Shown in pieces: positions 17,274-25,807 of a stretch of DNA of 54,684 bases. Within the stretch, counting starts at the first letter, position 1. Each line of letters opens with the position of its first letter. The notes beneath the pieces were generated by a model. That model did no database searches, was not told where the DNA came from, and saw only the letters and a program-made list of their open reading frames with translations. Source of the stretch: Thermodesulfovibrionia bacterium (GTDB lineage: Bacteria; Nitrospirota; Thermodesulfovibrionia; JACRGW01); the NCBI GenBank assembly GCA_919902995.1, contig CAKKSD010000034.1, forward strand, positions 1 through 54,684. The letters run 5' to 3'. Made by a program: the position numbers and the translations under genes.

Positions 17274-19532
17274 TTAAAAGAATGTTCCGATAGTAAATTC
17301 CCAGAGGCTTCTCTTTTCTCCGTCTCTGGGTTTCAGGTTATACCCCCATTCGACCCTTAATGGTCCAATAGGAGATATCCAGCGGAGACCCCCTCCAACA
17401 GATTTCCTCAATTCAGAAAATTTTACTGGCTCATCATCATCGAAGGCAGTCCCTGCATCATAGAATATGACCCCTTTAAGTCTGATTTCCCTCAGGAGGG
17501 GAAAGATATATTCGATATTGAAGATAAGTTGTTTGTTTCCACCAATATCCTCCCCGGTCGAAGGGTCCTTTGGCCCTGCATCTCCGAATCTGAATCCCCT
17601 TACAGTATTTATACCTCCCACATAGTATCTTTCATAGAGGGGTAAGGATTTACCTCCTAAACCACCGGCATAGCCAACCCTTCCCCTGATCATAAAGGCG
17701 GTATCCCAGAATAAAGGAAAATACCAGCTGCTATCTAATAGTGTTTTATAAAAGTGGTTATCACCTCCCAGAGGACCACCGGCATACAGTGCATAAATAC
17801 CGTGCCTTGAGCCACTCGTTGGATCTAAAAAACTATTCCTCGAATCCCATACTATTCCAGGTTCTAAACTGCTCGTTGTTCTTTTTCCTTCCTGCTCGGT
17901 TATCTTGATAGAAGAGCCAGGTTCAATATCATATATATTAACTATCTCGTAGTTATAGGAAATGCTACTGCTTAAAAATTCTGTAAAGCTCTTTCCAAAG
18001 GTGAGGCTTCCTCCAGTCGCTTTCCTTTTATAGTTATAATATTCTCTTTCCTGTTTATAAAGGGTTATACCACCCGAGACAGGTTTACCAAATAAATAGG
18101 GCTCTCTAAGGCTCAGAAGATAGGTCGTCCTTTTACTGCTGAATTCACCTCTGAGTCTTACGAACTGTCCTTTACCGAAAAGGTTTCCCTCACTAATCTC
18201 TGTCATTCCTATAAACTTGTCAGTAGAACTGTAACCACCGCCAATGCTTACAGCTCCTGTTGACCTCTCCTTCACCTTAATATTGATATCGACAACATCC
18301 TCTCCTGTCCTCGGCTCAGGAGATAGCTCAGCGCTTTCAAAATAATTAAGATTGTTAATCCTTTCGTAGCTCCTTCTGAGGAGTCTTGTGCTAAAGGTAT
18401 CTCCTTCATCAAGCCGCACTTCCCTTCTTATAACATGATCCATTGTCTTTTCATTTCCGTAGATATTTATTCTTCCGACTTTTACTATGCCACCTTCGAT
18501 TATGTCGAGAGTGATCTGGAGTGTGTTGGTTTCTGTATCACTTGATATGAGAGGTGATATATTCGCAAGGGCATGTCCCTTGTCAGAGTAGAGGTCTGTT
18601 AAAGTAAGGATATCCCTCCTGAGTTTGTCACGGCTGAAAATCTCTCCTTCTTTTGTATTCATGGATTTCAGTAATTCTTCAGTGGTGAAAAGGGTATTCC
18701 CCTTAGCCCTTAGATCTTTGACCTTAAACTGGTTTCCCTCGGAAATGACGATAAGTATATCAATATTTCTTCTATCTTCACTGAGTGTTATCCTCGGTTC
18801 ACCAACCTGGACCTGGATGTAGCCATTATTATAGTAAAAGGCTCTTATCCTTTCTAAATCCTCCCGCATAACCTCTCTTTTATAAGTTCCTGTGGAATCA
18901 AGCCAGGAGAACATCCAGTAACTTTTTGTCTGGATTACCTTTTTTATCGTCCCATCAGAAAAGGCCTTGTTTCCTTCTATCTTTATTTCCCTGATGCTGA
19001 CCTTGGTTCCTTCGTTGATCAGATAGGTAAGTCTTACGGCTTCCTTAGAGATATCCTTAATTATGGGTAAAACAGTGGCATGGTAATAGCTCTCCTCTTC
19101 ATAGTAGGAGCGTATTCTTTCGGCATTTTCAGCTATAACTGAATGATTGAGGAAAGAACCTGGACTAAGCTTTATTTTCTCCTTTATTTTATCGGTCTCC
19201 AACTTTTCATTACCTTCAAAAATTATTTCTACAATAGTGGGTTTCTCTGTTACATAGAAGGTTACCTTCAGACCGCCTTCAAAACCCTCTGTCTCGATCC
19301 TTATATCATCAAAGGACCCTAATTCAAAGATAGATTTAATATCCTCCTGAATCTTCTCGGGGGAGAACGTGTCTCCCTCAGCTGTCTTTATCGTAGACAT
19401 TATGGTAGCCTTCTCAGTCTTTTTGTTTCCCTGTATCTCGATCGCCTTCACTTTTATCATCTCCTCTGACCATCCATAAAGGGGGATGAAAAGGGTTAAG
19501 AGAATCAGACATCTGAAGACCTTATATTTCAT
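17274..19532 (-). CDS. bamA: Outer membrane protein assembly factor BamA
   Basis: POTRA repeats (IQGNKKTEKATI, IEGNKAFSDGTI, IYGNEKTMDHVI) and C-terminal barrel with GGINTVRGF...GPLRVEWGYNL...FTIGTFF. Confidence 0.96.
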   Translation of the reverse strand: MKYKVFRCLILLTLFIPLYGWSEEMIKVKAIEIQGNKKTEKATIMSTIKTAEGDTFSPEKIQEDIKSIFELGSFDDIRIETEGFEGGLKVTFYVTEKPTIVEIIFEGNEKLETDKIKEKIKLSPGSFLNHSVIAENAERIRSYYEEESYYHATVLPIIKDISKEAVRLTYLINEGTKVSIREIKIEGNKAFSDGTIKKVIQTKSYWMFSWLDSTGTYKREVMREDLERIRAFYYNNGYIQVQVGEPRITLSEDRRNIDILIVISEGNQFKVKDLRAKGNTLFTTEELLKSMNTKEGEIFSRDKLRRDILTLTDLYSDKGHALANISPLISSDTETNTLQITLDIIEGGIVKVGRINIYGNEKTMDHVIRREVRLDEGDTFSTRLLRRSYERINNLNYFESAELSPEPRTGEDVVDINIKVKERSTGAVSIGGGYSSTDKFIGMTEISEGNLFGKGQFVRLRGEFSSKRTTYLLSLREPYLFGKPVSGGITLYKQEREYYNYKRKATGGSLTFGKSFTEFLSSSISYNYEIVNIYDIEPGSSIKITEQEGKRTTSSLEPGIVWDSRNSFLDPTSGSRHGIYALYAGGPLGGDNHFYKTLLDSSWYFPLFWDTAFMIRGRVGYAGGLGGKSLPLYERYYVGGINTVRGFRFGDAGPKDPSTGEDIGGNKQLIFNIEYIFPLLREIRLKGVIFYDAGTAFDDDEPVKFSELRKSVGGGLRWISPIGPLRVEWGYNLKPRDGEKRSLWEFTIGTFF

Positions 19533-19642
19533 CTGGAATAAAAGCCTCCCTGAGATTAAAATAAAAAACTCCTTAATATACCATTAAGGGAGCTATCTGT
19601 AAATATAAAATATCTATTTTAATAATTACCTTTAAAAAATGT

Positions 19643-19670
19643 TTGACAGGGATAATTCTAATATTATACT
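19643..19670 (+). promoter_or_regulatory. Putative sigma-70 promoter of the rubrerythrin gene
   Basis: TTGACA (19643-19648), 16-nt spacer, TATACT (19665-19670). Confidence 0.5.
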
Positions 19671-19687
19671 AATAGACAGGGGATAAT

Positions 19688-20272
19688 ATGGATAAGACGA
19701 TTGAGAATCTTACAAAGGCCTTTATTGGAGAGAGTCAGGCAAGAAACCGTTATACCTTTTATTCAAAGATTGCTCTGGACGAGGGTTTTGAACAGATTTC
19801 GGAAATCTTCCTTATAACTGCAGATAATGAAAGGGAGCATGCCAAATGGCTGTACAGGCTTATCAACGACTTGAAACAAAAGGGCAGAGAGGGGTTAAGT
19901 GAGATATCCGTAGAGGCAGGGGCACCTATAACTCTCGGCGATACTGCAGAGAATCTTAAGGCAGCTATTGCCGGAGAAAATTATGAGTATACAAGGATGT
20001 ACCCTGAATTCGCAGGTATCGCCGGGAAAGAGGGTTTTCCGGATATTGCGAAGCGATTAAGGGCAATCGCAAAGGCTGAGGCACACCATGAGGAGAGATA
20101 CAGAAAGTTATTGAAGGAGCTTGAAGGTAAAAGTGTATTCAGGAAAGACAAACAGGTATACTGGGTCTGCAGGAAATGCGGGTATGTGCATGAAGGGAAA
20201 GAGCCTCCTGTAAAATGTCCTTCATGCGATCATGAATCAAAATATTTTCAGATTAGATGTGAGGAATATTAA
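19688..20272 (+). CDS. Rubrerythrin with C-terminal rubredoxin domain
   Basis: [56 protein letters not shown]. Confidence 0.95.
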   Translation: MDKTIENLTKAFIGESQARNRYTFYSKIALDEGFEQISEIFLITADNEREHAKWLYRLINDLKQKGREGLSEISVEAGAPITLGDTAENLKAAIAGENYEYTRMYPEFAGIAGKEGFPDIAKRLRAIAKAEAHHEERYRKLLKELEGKSVFRKDKQVYWVCRKCGYVHEGKEPPVKCPSCDHESKYFQIRCEEY

Positions 20273-20356
20273 AAGCAAAAACCCTTATTTTTTAAAGAAA
20301 AATAATTACCAAGATAATTTTTGACATAAAATATATATGTTAAAATAGGAAGGGAA

Positions 20357-20989
20357 ATGAATATTAAGAAACGTATATCAGAGGTTATAAGGAGATTGAA
20401 GAAGGAGTATCCGGAGCCAAAGACAGCCCTGAGTTTTAAAAGACCCTTTGAGCTCCTTGTTGCAACAATCCTTTCGGCGATGACAACGGATGTACATGTG
20501 AACAAGGTTACGAAAAATATCTTTAAAAAATACAGATCAATCAGAGACTATGCAGAATCATCCCTTCCGAAATTTCAGAAAGACATAAGTTCAATAAATT
20601 TTTACAGGAATAAGGCTAAAAATATCCAGGCATCGGCAAAGATGATAATGGAAAAATTCAATTCAAAGGTGCCAAGAACAATGGATGAACTTTTGAGTCT
20701 TCCTGGTGTTGCGAGGAAGACTGCGAATATAATACTTTCAAACGCCTATGGTATTAATGAAGGTATTGCCGTTGATACCCATGTTAAAAGACTTGCAGAT
20801 AGACTGGGGTTTACAAAAAACGAAGGCCCTGTGAAGATAGAGAAGGATTTAATGGATATAACTCCTGAAGAAGAATGGGGAAATCTTTCACACCTCCTGA
20901 TATTACACGGAAGAAAGGTCTGTCAGGCTAAAATACCAAAACATGAGGAATGCACCCTCTACGATATATGTCCATCAAAAGATATTTAA
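20357..20989 (+). CDS. nth: Endonuclease III
   Basis: ELLVATILSAMTTDVHVNKVT, LPGVARKTANIILSNAYG, VDTHVKRLADRLG. The usual CX6CX2CX5C cluster is replaced by CQAKIPKHEECTLYDICPS. Confidence 0.93.
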   Translation: MNIKKRISEVIRRLKKEYPEPKTALSFKRPFELLVATILSAMTTDVHVNKVTKNIFKKYRSIRDYAESSLPKFQKDISSINFYRNKAKNIQASAKMIMEKFNSKVPRTMDELLSLPGVARKTANIILSNAYGINEGIAVDTHVKRLADRLGFTKNEGPVKIEKDLMDITPEEEWGNLSHLLILHGRKVCQAKIPKHEECTLYDICPSKDI

Positions 20990-21000
20990 GACAGTAGCTC

Positions 21001-21873
21001 TTATGGAAGATACATGCCGAGTTTCTCTATGGCTGATCTAATGCCGAGGACAACCTCTGTCATCCTCCTGTAATCAAGTGTTTCTTCTCTGTCAGTGATT
21101 TCGTGATAATGGGTATTTCTGTAAAAGGCGGTATCTGTCACCATCAGTGCCTTATAGCCGAACCTGTAGAAAGAGCTATGGTCGGAGAAGTCCATTCCGG
21201 GAACAAGTGAGATGGTAGAGAGCGACTCGACAGGGAGATCTGTCCCCTTTTTGAAGCCTGACTTAAAACTGGATATAAAACTTTTTGAAGAGAGGTTTCC
21301 GACAAGGGCAATAAAATTTGCCTTATTGGGGTAAAACCAATTGAAGAAAGGCAGGGGGAAAGATTGACTCTTCGGGGAGTCCTTAAAATATCCGATCATC
21401 TCGAGCGATACCATCCCTTCTATATTTTCTCTCTTTTTCTTCAGACTTCTGGCATAGACATAACTCCCCATATGCCGTGTCATAAATAAAGGTGGTTCTT
21501 CAAGGGTGAAGGCTACAAAATGGACTGTCTTATCGAGATTTTTGTTTGATAAAAGCCTTGCAATCTCAAGTAATCCTGCGATACCGCTTGCGTTGTCATC
21601 AGCACCGGGAGTTCCGATAACAGTATCGTAGTGTGCTCCTATAACCAGAATCTTTTCTTGGGTCTTTTTACCTTGAAGCTCAGCAATTATATTTTTGTAT
21701 ATCCTCCCTTCGAAATCGTAGGGCTGAATTAATACATCATATCCGTAACTCCTCAGTTCCCCTTCGATATAGTCTGCTGCCAACCCTAAGGGTTTCATCT
21801 CAAGGTATCCCCTTGAGCCTATTACAGAAGAAAGATAGTTAACGGTTCTTTTGAGATTGGTCTGTATTTCCAT
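21001..21873 (-). CDS. M28 family Zn aminopeptidase
   Basis: LVIGAHYDTVIGTPGADDNASGIAGLLEIAR, HFVAFTLEEPP, GMDFSDHSSFYRFGYKALMVTDTAFYRNTHYH. Confidence 0.9.
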   Translation of the reverse strand: MEIQTNLKRTVNYLSSVIGSRGYLEMKPLGLAADYIEGELRSYGYDVLIQPYDFEGRIYKNIIAELQGKKTQEKILVIGAHYDTVIGTPGADDNASGIAGLLEIARLLSNKNLDKTVHFVAFTLEEPPLFMTRHMGSYVYARSLKKKRENIEGMVSLEMIGYFKDSPKSQSFPLPFFNWFYPNKANFIALVGNLSSKSFISSFKSGFKKGTDLPVESLSTISLVPGMDFSDHSSFYRFGYKALMVTDTAFYRNTHYHEITDREETLDYRRMTEVVLGIRSAIEKLGMYLP

Positions 21874-21986
21874 TTTATGCCATTCCCGTAACTAGAATAA
21901 TATAACAGATTTCTACATGCAATTCGTATAGATTATCACAATGTTATCTGATATAATCTGTTTTAACCTCTCAATTTAAAATAAAA

Positions 21987-23201
21987 ATGAAGGCTGTAGA
22001 GATAAAACCTGATATCTATTGGGTAGGAGCGATTGACTGGGCTGTAAGGGATTTCCACGGATATGTTACTCCGAACGGCACAACCTATAACAATTATCTC
22101 ATTGTGGATGAGCAGGTCACGCTTCTCGATGTAGTAAAGCACGGCTTCGCCGAAACAACTATCAGCAATATAAAAAGTATTATAGACCCATCGAAGATAG
22201 TTAATCTCGTCATAAATCACATCGAACCTGACCATGCCGGTAGCATTGACAAGATAATGGAACTCATCCCTGATACAACCATCCATATAACAGAGAAAGG
22301 TAAAAAGGGGCTCGACAGGTACTTCGACACATCGGGATGGAAATTCAGGATAGTCAGGACAGGTGATACACTGAATACAGGTAAAAGGAATCTTGTATTC
22401 ATAGAGACCCCCATGCTCCACTGGCCCGATTCGATGATGACCTATATAAAGGAGGATAAGGTACTTATAAGTCAGGACGCCTTCGGTCAGCATTATGCGT
22501 CTGCAAGCAGGTTTGACGATGATTTTATTACATGCTTTTCAGGATCAGAGCTTGAGGATGCAGTGAAGGACTATTATGCAAATATACTTATGCCTTTTAG
22601 TGCACTTATTAAGAGTAAGATCGAAGAAATACAGAAACTTGGTTTTCAGATAGATATGATAGCTCCTGACCACGGGATAATCTGGAGGAAAAGCCCCTCT
22701 AAGGTACTCAATATGTACCTTGATATGGCAAAGGGAAAGACGGATCTGGCTGTTGTGATTATATATGACACGATGTGGAACAGCACCGAACAGATGGCAC
22801 TTCCAATTGTACAGGGTATAAAGGATGAAGGTATAGAGGTCAAAGTAATAAAACTCAGAGCAACACCGATGAGTGTCGCCATAAAAGAATTCTGGAAGTC
22901 AAGGGGATGTCTTATAGGTACCCCAACTTTAAACAATATTATGTTCCCATCAGTCGCAGAGTTTTTAACACACCTTAGAGGTCTCAGACCTAAAAACAGG
23001 ATCGCCGGTGCCTTTGGGAGTTATGGATGGGGTGGCGGTGCTGTGAAAGAGGCCTATGAGGAATTCAAAAGAATGGGGCTTGAAGTTATGGAACCAGGAA
23101 TACAGGTTGTTTACAGGGCATCTTCAGAGGATGAAAGGAAATGTTATGAATTCGGCAGGGAGTTTGCGAAAAAGGTAAAGGAGTATCACGGGAGATTTTA
23201 A
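21987..23201 (+). CDS. fprA: Flavodiiron protein (FprA family A-type flavoprotein)
   Basis: Metallo-beta-lactamase-like NHIEPDHAGSIDKIM, WPDSMMTY; flavodoxin domain IIYDTMWNSTEQMA, GSYGWGGGAVKE. Confidence 0.94.
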   Translation: MKAVEIKPDIYWVGAIDWAVRDFHGYVTPNGTTYNNYLIVDEQVTLLDVVKHGFAETTISNIKSIIDPSKIVNLVINHIEPDHAGSIDKIMELIPDTTIHITEKGKKGLDRYFDTSGWKFRIVRTGDTLNTGKRNLVFIETPMLHWPDSMMTYIKEDKVLISQDAFGQHYASASRFDDDFITCFSGSELEDAVKDYYANILMPFSALIKSKIEEIQKLGFQIDMIAPDHGIIWRKSPSKVLNMYLDMAKGKTDLAVVIIYDTMWNSTEQMALPIVQGIKDEGIEVKVIKLRATPMSVAIKEFWKSRGCLIGTPTLNNIMFPSVAEFLTHLRGLRPKNRIAGAFGSYGWGGGAVKEAYEEFKRMGLEVMEPGIQVVYRASSEDERKCYEFGREFAKKVKEYHGRF

Positions 23202-23774
23202 ATGAAAACAGTTGCCTTTCTTGGAAGCCCGAGGAAGAACGGTAATACCGAACTCCTCCTTAAAGAGGCAATTCGCAGTATTCAGGATGCCGGTCTCGAT
23301 GTCCAGACCTTTAACCTGAACCTGATGAAGATCAAGCCATGCCTTGACTGTGACGCATGCAGGGATACAGGTATTTGCACGGTAAAAGACGATATGGAGA
23401 AGATATACACCGCCATAAGGGAGGCACAGAGGTTTATACTAGCATCACCTATATTCTTCTTCAGCCTCTCCGCACAGTCAAAAATAATGATTGACAGATG
23501 TCAGTCCTTCTGGTGCGAAAAATATCTCCTGAAGAGGCCTATCGTGAATGGGAAATATGGCAGGAAGGGATTACTCCTCCTTGTAGGGGGGATGAAGAAG
23601 GAGGTCGGCTTTGAGTGTGCAGGGGTTTCGGCAAAGGCATTCTTCAGAACAATAAGCGTGCCGGAACATAAGACATTGAGCTTTATGGGAATCGACGCAA
23701 AGGGAGAGATACTTAATCACCCAACCGCCCTCAGGGACGCATATGAGGCAGGGAAGAATCTTGTAGCGATCTAA
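23202..23774 (+). CDS. NADPH-dependent FMN reductase / iron-sulfur flavoprotein-like
   Basis: VAFLGSPRKNGNTELLLKEA; CLDCDACRDTGICTVKDDM; SPIFFFSLSAQSKIMIDR. Confidence 0.9.
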   Translation: MKTVAFLGSPRKNGNTELLLKEAIRSIQDAGLDVQTFNLNLMKIKPCLDCDACRDTGICTVKDDMEKIYTAIREAQRFILASPIFFFSLSAQSKIMIDRCQSFWCEKYLLKRPIVNGKYGRKGLLLLVGGMKKEVGFECAGVSAKAFFRTISVPEHKTLSFMGIDAKGEILNHPTALRDAYEAGKNLVAI

Positions 23775-23811
23775 ATCGTTTCTCTCTTATCCCTTTTCAG
23801 TCCACAATGAG

Positions 23812-23880
23812 CAGATAACGTTCTCAGCACAAACGAAGCCGATAGGGTTTGCATGAAAATCGTTTGTGCTGTGTTATCTG
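23812..23880. repeat. Bipartite imperfect palindrome (attC-like architecture) ending in boundary motif copy A
   Basis: CAGATAAC/GTTATCTG (8 bp) and CAGCACAAACGA/TCGTTTGTGCTG (12 bp) arms separated by asymmetric spacers of 5 and 1 nt; 23-nt loop. Confidence 0.7.
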
Positions 23881-23912
23881 ACGTTGCGGGCAGGAACCCC
23901 AAAATCGTCTTT

Positions 23913-24128
23913 TTATATTCTCAAAATATTTTCCAGATTATTTAGTGCCTCGTCGCTTAAAGTATCCCACTCGTCAAATTCTTTTTTGAGATAGAAATCA
24001 GCTTCCCTCTGCATAATGATACTTTTTTTAAAGATGCGTATGATGTTAAGAAGATTAAGAACCTGTTCATCAGGTATATTCTGCAACTCCTTGATAATCT
24101 CATCTTCGTACTTCATTTGCGTATGCAT
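23913..24128 (-). CDS. Small antitoxin-like protein
   Basis: 71 aa, helical, EIIKELQNIPDEQVLNLLNIIRIFK; size and context only. Confidence 0.4.
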   Translation of the reverse strand: MHTQMKYEDEIIKELQNIPDEQVLNLLNIIRIFKKSIIMQREADFYLKKEFDEWDTLSDEALNNLENILRI

Positions 24129-24253
24129 TTCTTCCCCTCCTTTCTCATAATGATAATTATGAACTCATTATATCACAATGGCACCGAGCATGGGTGTTTT
24201 AATTTTATGATTTGAGAAGGGCAAAGCCTTTGGGTGTAAACCTCAAGCACTCT

Positions 24254-24273
24254 GTTATCTGCCATTGCGGGCA
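24254..24273. repeat. Boundary motif copy B: GTTATCTGCCATTGCGGGCA
   Basis: Matches copies at 23873-23892 (GTTATCTGACGTTGCGGGCA) and 24955-24974 (GTTATCTGCCGTTGCGGGCA). Confidence 0.85.
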
Positions 24274-24274
24274 A

Positions 24275-24460
24275 TTATACTACAGCATGTTTTATCTCTT
24301 TGGGTTTTACTCTTTTTAAATTTAACTTCCGCTCTAATAAAAACCTCTCAGACTCCTCCAGAAGTTTCTTTATTCTTTGTTCGGGTGTTAAATCTTTCTC
24401 ATCATCATAAATTTTCTCCATTATCTCATGCACCTCGTCTAATCCTTTAAATCTTTTCAC
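24275..24460 (-). CDS. Putative antitoxin partner of the adjacent PIN protein
   Basis: 61 aa, overlaps the PIN ORF by 4 bp downstream. Confidence 0.5.
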   Translation of the reverse strand: MKRFKGLDEVHEIMEKIYDDEKDLTPEQRIKKLLEESERFLLERKLNLKRVKPKEIKHAVV

Positions 24461-24927
24461 AGTTCAATCACCTCCTCTGGTGAACATATCTCAATCTCAT
24501 GATAGCCTGATAACCTGTTTACTCCATTGACCATAACCCTTGTCTTCAGTTTTACAATATGTTCAAAGTTCCAACTGACAATTACCTCTATCCCATTAAT
24601 CACAGCCACAGCAATATGTAACGCATCGCTTCTATAACGTTCAGGAATAATTCCTTCTTTAACATACCGCTCTGCCAGTTCTTCAGCCTCTATATCTACT
24701 TCAAGCAACAGAGGATTAGTCTCCCTCAATAATCTTTCCAATTGGGATTTCCGTGGTTCAGGTGCTCTGCTAATCTCTCGGATTACTTCATCTGAGATAT
24801 AGATACCCTCAGCTATTAGAACCAAATCTTTAAATAGCTTTAAGGAAATGTCCTTCTTTTCGGCATCGCCTTCTGCAAATACAAAATTAAATATTGTTGT
24901 ATCAAGATAATATTTTACCTTTTTCAA
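24457..24927 (-). CDS. PIN-domain protein, VapC-like toxin
   Basis: KKVKYYLDTTIFNFVFAE; YRSDALHIAVAVINGIEVIVSWNFEHIV acidic PIN motifs. Confidence 0.85.
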   Translation of the reverse strand: MKKVKYYLDTTIFNFVFAEGDAEKKDISLKLFKDLVLIAEGIYISDEVIREISRAPEPRKSQLERLLRETNPLLLEVDIEAEELAERYVKEGIIPERYRSDALHIAVAVINGIEVIVSWNFEHIVKLKTRVMVNGVNRLSGYHEIEICSPEEVIEL

Positions 24928-24954
24928 TGCTGCCTCTTTTAACTATTTTAGCAT

Positions 24955-24974
24955 GTTATCTGCCGTTGCGGGCA
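24955..24974. repeat. Boundary motif copy C: GTTATCTGCCGTTGCGGGCA
   Basis: See copy B. Confidence 0.85.
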
Positions 24975-25026
24975 GTCTTTTAAAGAAAATATGGGAAGTG
25001 TCCCTCATTTCCTCAAGGGGCATTTT

Positions 25027-25140
25027 GGCTTCAGCCGTTCATCCGCCTGTCCACAGGATCCTTCGGAATAGCCGAAGTGACGCTTTGCCGTATGATAACG
25101 AATATAGTGGAAGATTTCCATATCATTTAAGGCTGAAGCC
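25027..25140. repeat. IR-bounded element 1 with core TCCACAGGATCCTTCGGA
   Basis: GGCTTCAGCC (25027-25036) / GGCTGAAGCC (25131-25140) perfect 10-bp inverted repeat; core at 25050-25067. Confidence 0.6.
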
Positions 25141-25160
25141 TTTTGCTCATCCGCCATCCC

Positions 25161-25303
25161 GATACCCAAAATGTGAACGCCGACTTCTTTTAATAAATTA
25201 CTCTTCTTCTCCACAGGATCCTTCGGAAAGGCAATTACTCTTACAATATCTATTACTAATCGCTTTCTTAAAGGCGTTCAAGCGAAGCGTCATTTTGGGT
25301 ATC
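25161..25303. repeat. IR-bounded element 2 with core TCCACAGGATCCTTCGGA
   Basis: GATACCCAAAATG (25161-25173) / CATTTTGGGTATC (25291-25303) plus TGAACGCC (25174-25181) / GGCGTTCA (25273-25280); core at 25210-25227. Confidence 0.7.
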
Positions 25304-25440
25304 TTGTTCATAGACGCAATAAAGATACACCGCCCTCTGGATGAAGACCCAGAAACCCCTTCCCGATGACGATTTTTGTCACTTATCACCCCCTTTGGTT
25401 GAATTTATAATGTATAATAGACATACTTTATTAAGTGGAG

Positions 25441-25480
25441 ATTGCTTCGTTGTCCCAAGATTTTCGGGACTCCTCGCAAT
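25441..25480. repeat. Nested palindromic repeat
   Basis: ATTGC(25441-25445)...GCAAT(25476-25480) enclosing GTCCC(25452-25456)...GGGAC(25466-25470). Confidence 0.6.
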
Positions 25481-25588
25481 GACTAGAGAAGAAAGAGGGT
25501 GCCATCTGTGGTGAGGGATGGTCTTTACTTTCTGGACACGCAGAGGATCATAAGAGAAGGAAACGGTTATCCTTCCAGAGTTGTCTTT

Positions 25589-25616
25589 ACCCAGCATTAT
25601 CCTTTTAGTGCTGGGT
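25589..25616. repeat. Hairpin ACCCAGCA-N12-TGCTGGGT
   Basis: Perfect 8-bp inverted repeat upstream of waaA. Confidence 0.6.
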
Positions 25617-25807
25617 GTACTTAAGTTTACCCCTCTTCGATAGCTAAACCTCTTCTCTATAGGACATGCCTTTGAGGGCTTCCGAGTGTCTGAATTAAAT
25701 CATACTTTTTTGGGAGTGTCAAGAGGGATTTTTCTGCTGGGATTTTCTTGCAAGTGTTGCCTTCTCCCTTGTCTTTTCCTATAGAATCTGTTATAAATTC
25801 CTGAGAT

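Noticed and set aside
20321-20346. sigma-70 promoter for nth (TTGACA...TAAAAT)
   Set aside because: Spacer only 14 nt; not strong enough to list as a feature.
22646-22936. Antisense ORFs within fprA and other housekeeping genes
   Set aside because: Lie entirely opposite well-supported CDSs.
24953-25600. ORFs 24953..25369 (+), 25005..25214 (-), 25198..25389 (-), 25379..25597 (-)
   Set aside because: They translate through inverted-repeat elements; no recognisable domains or good start sites.
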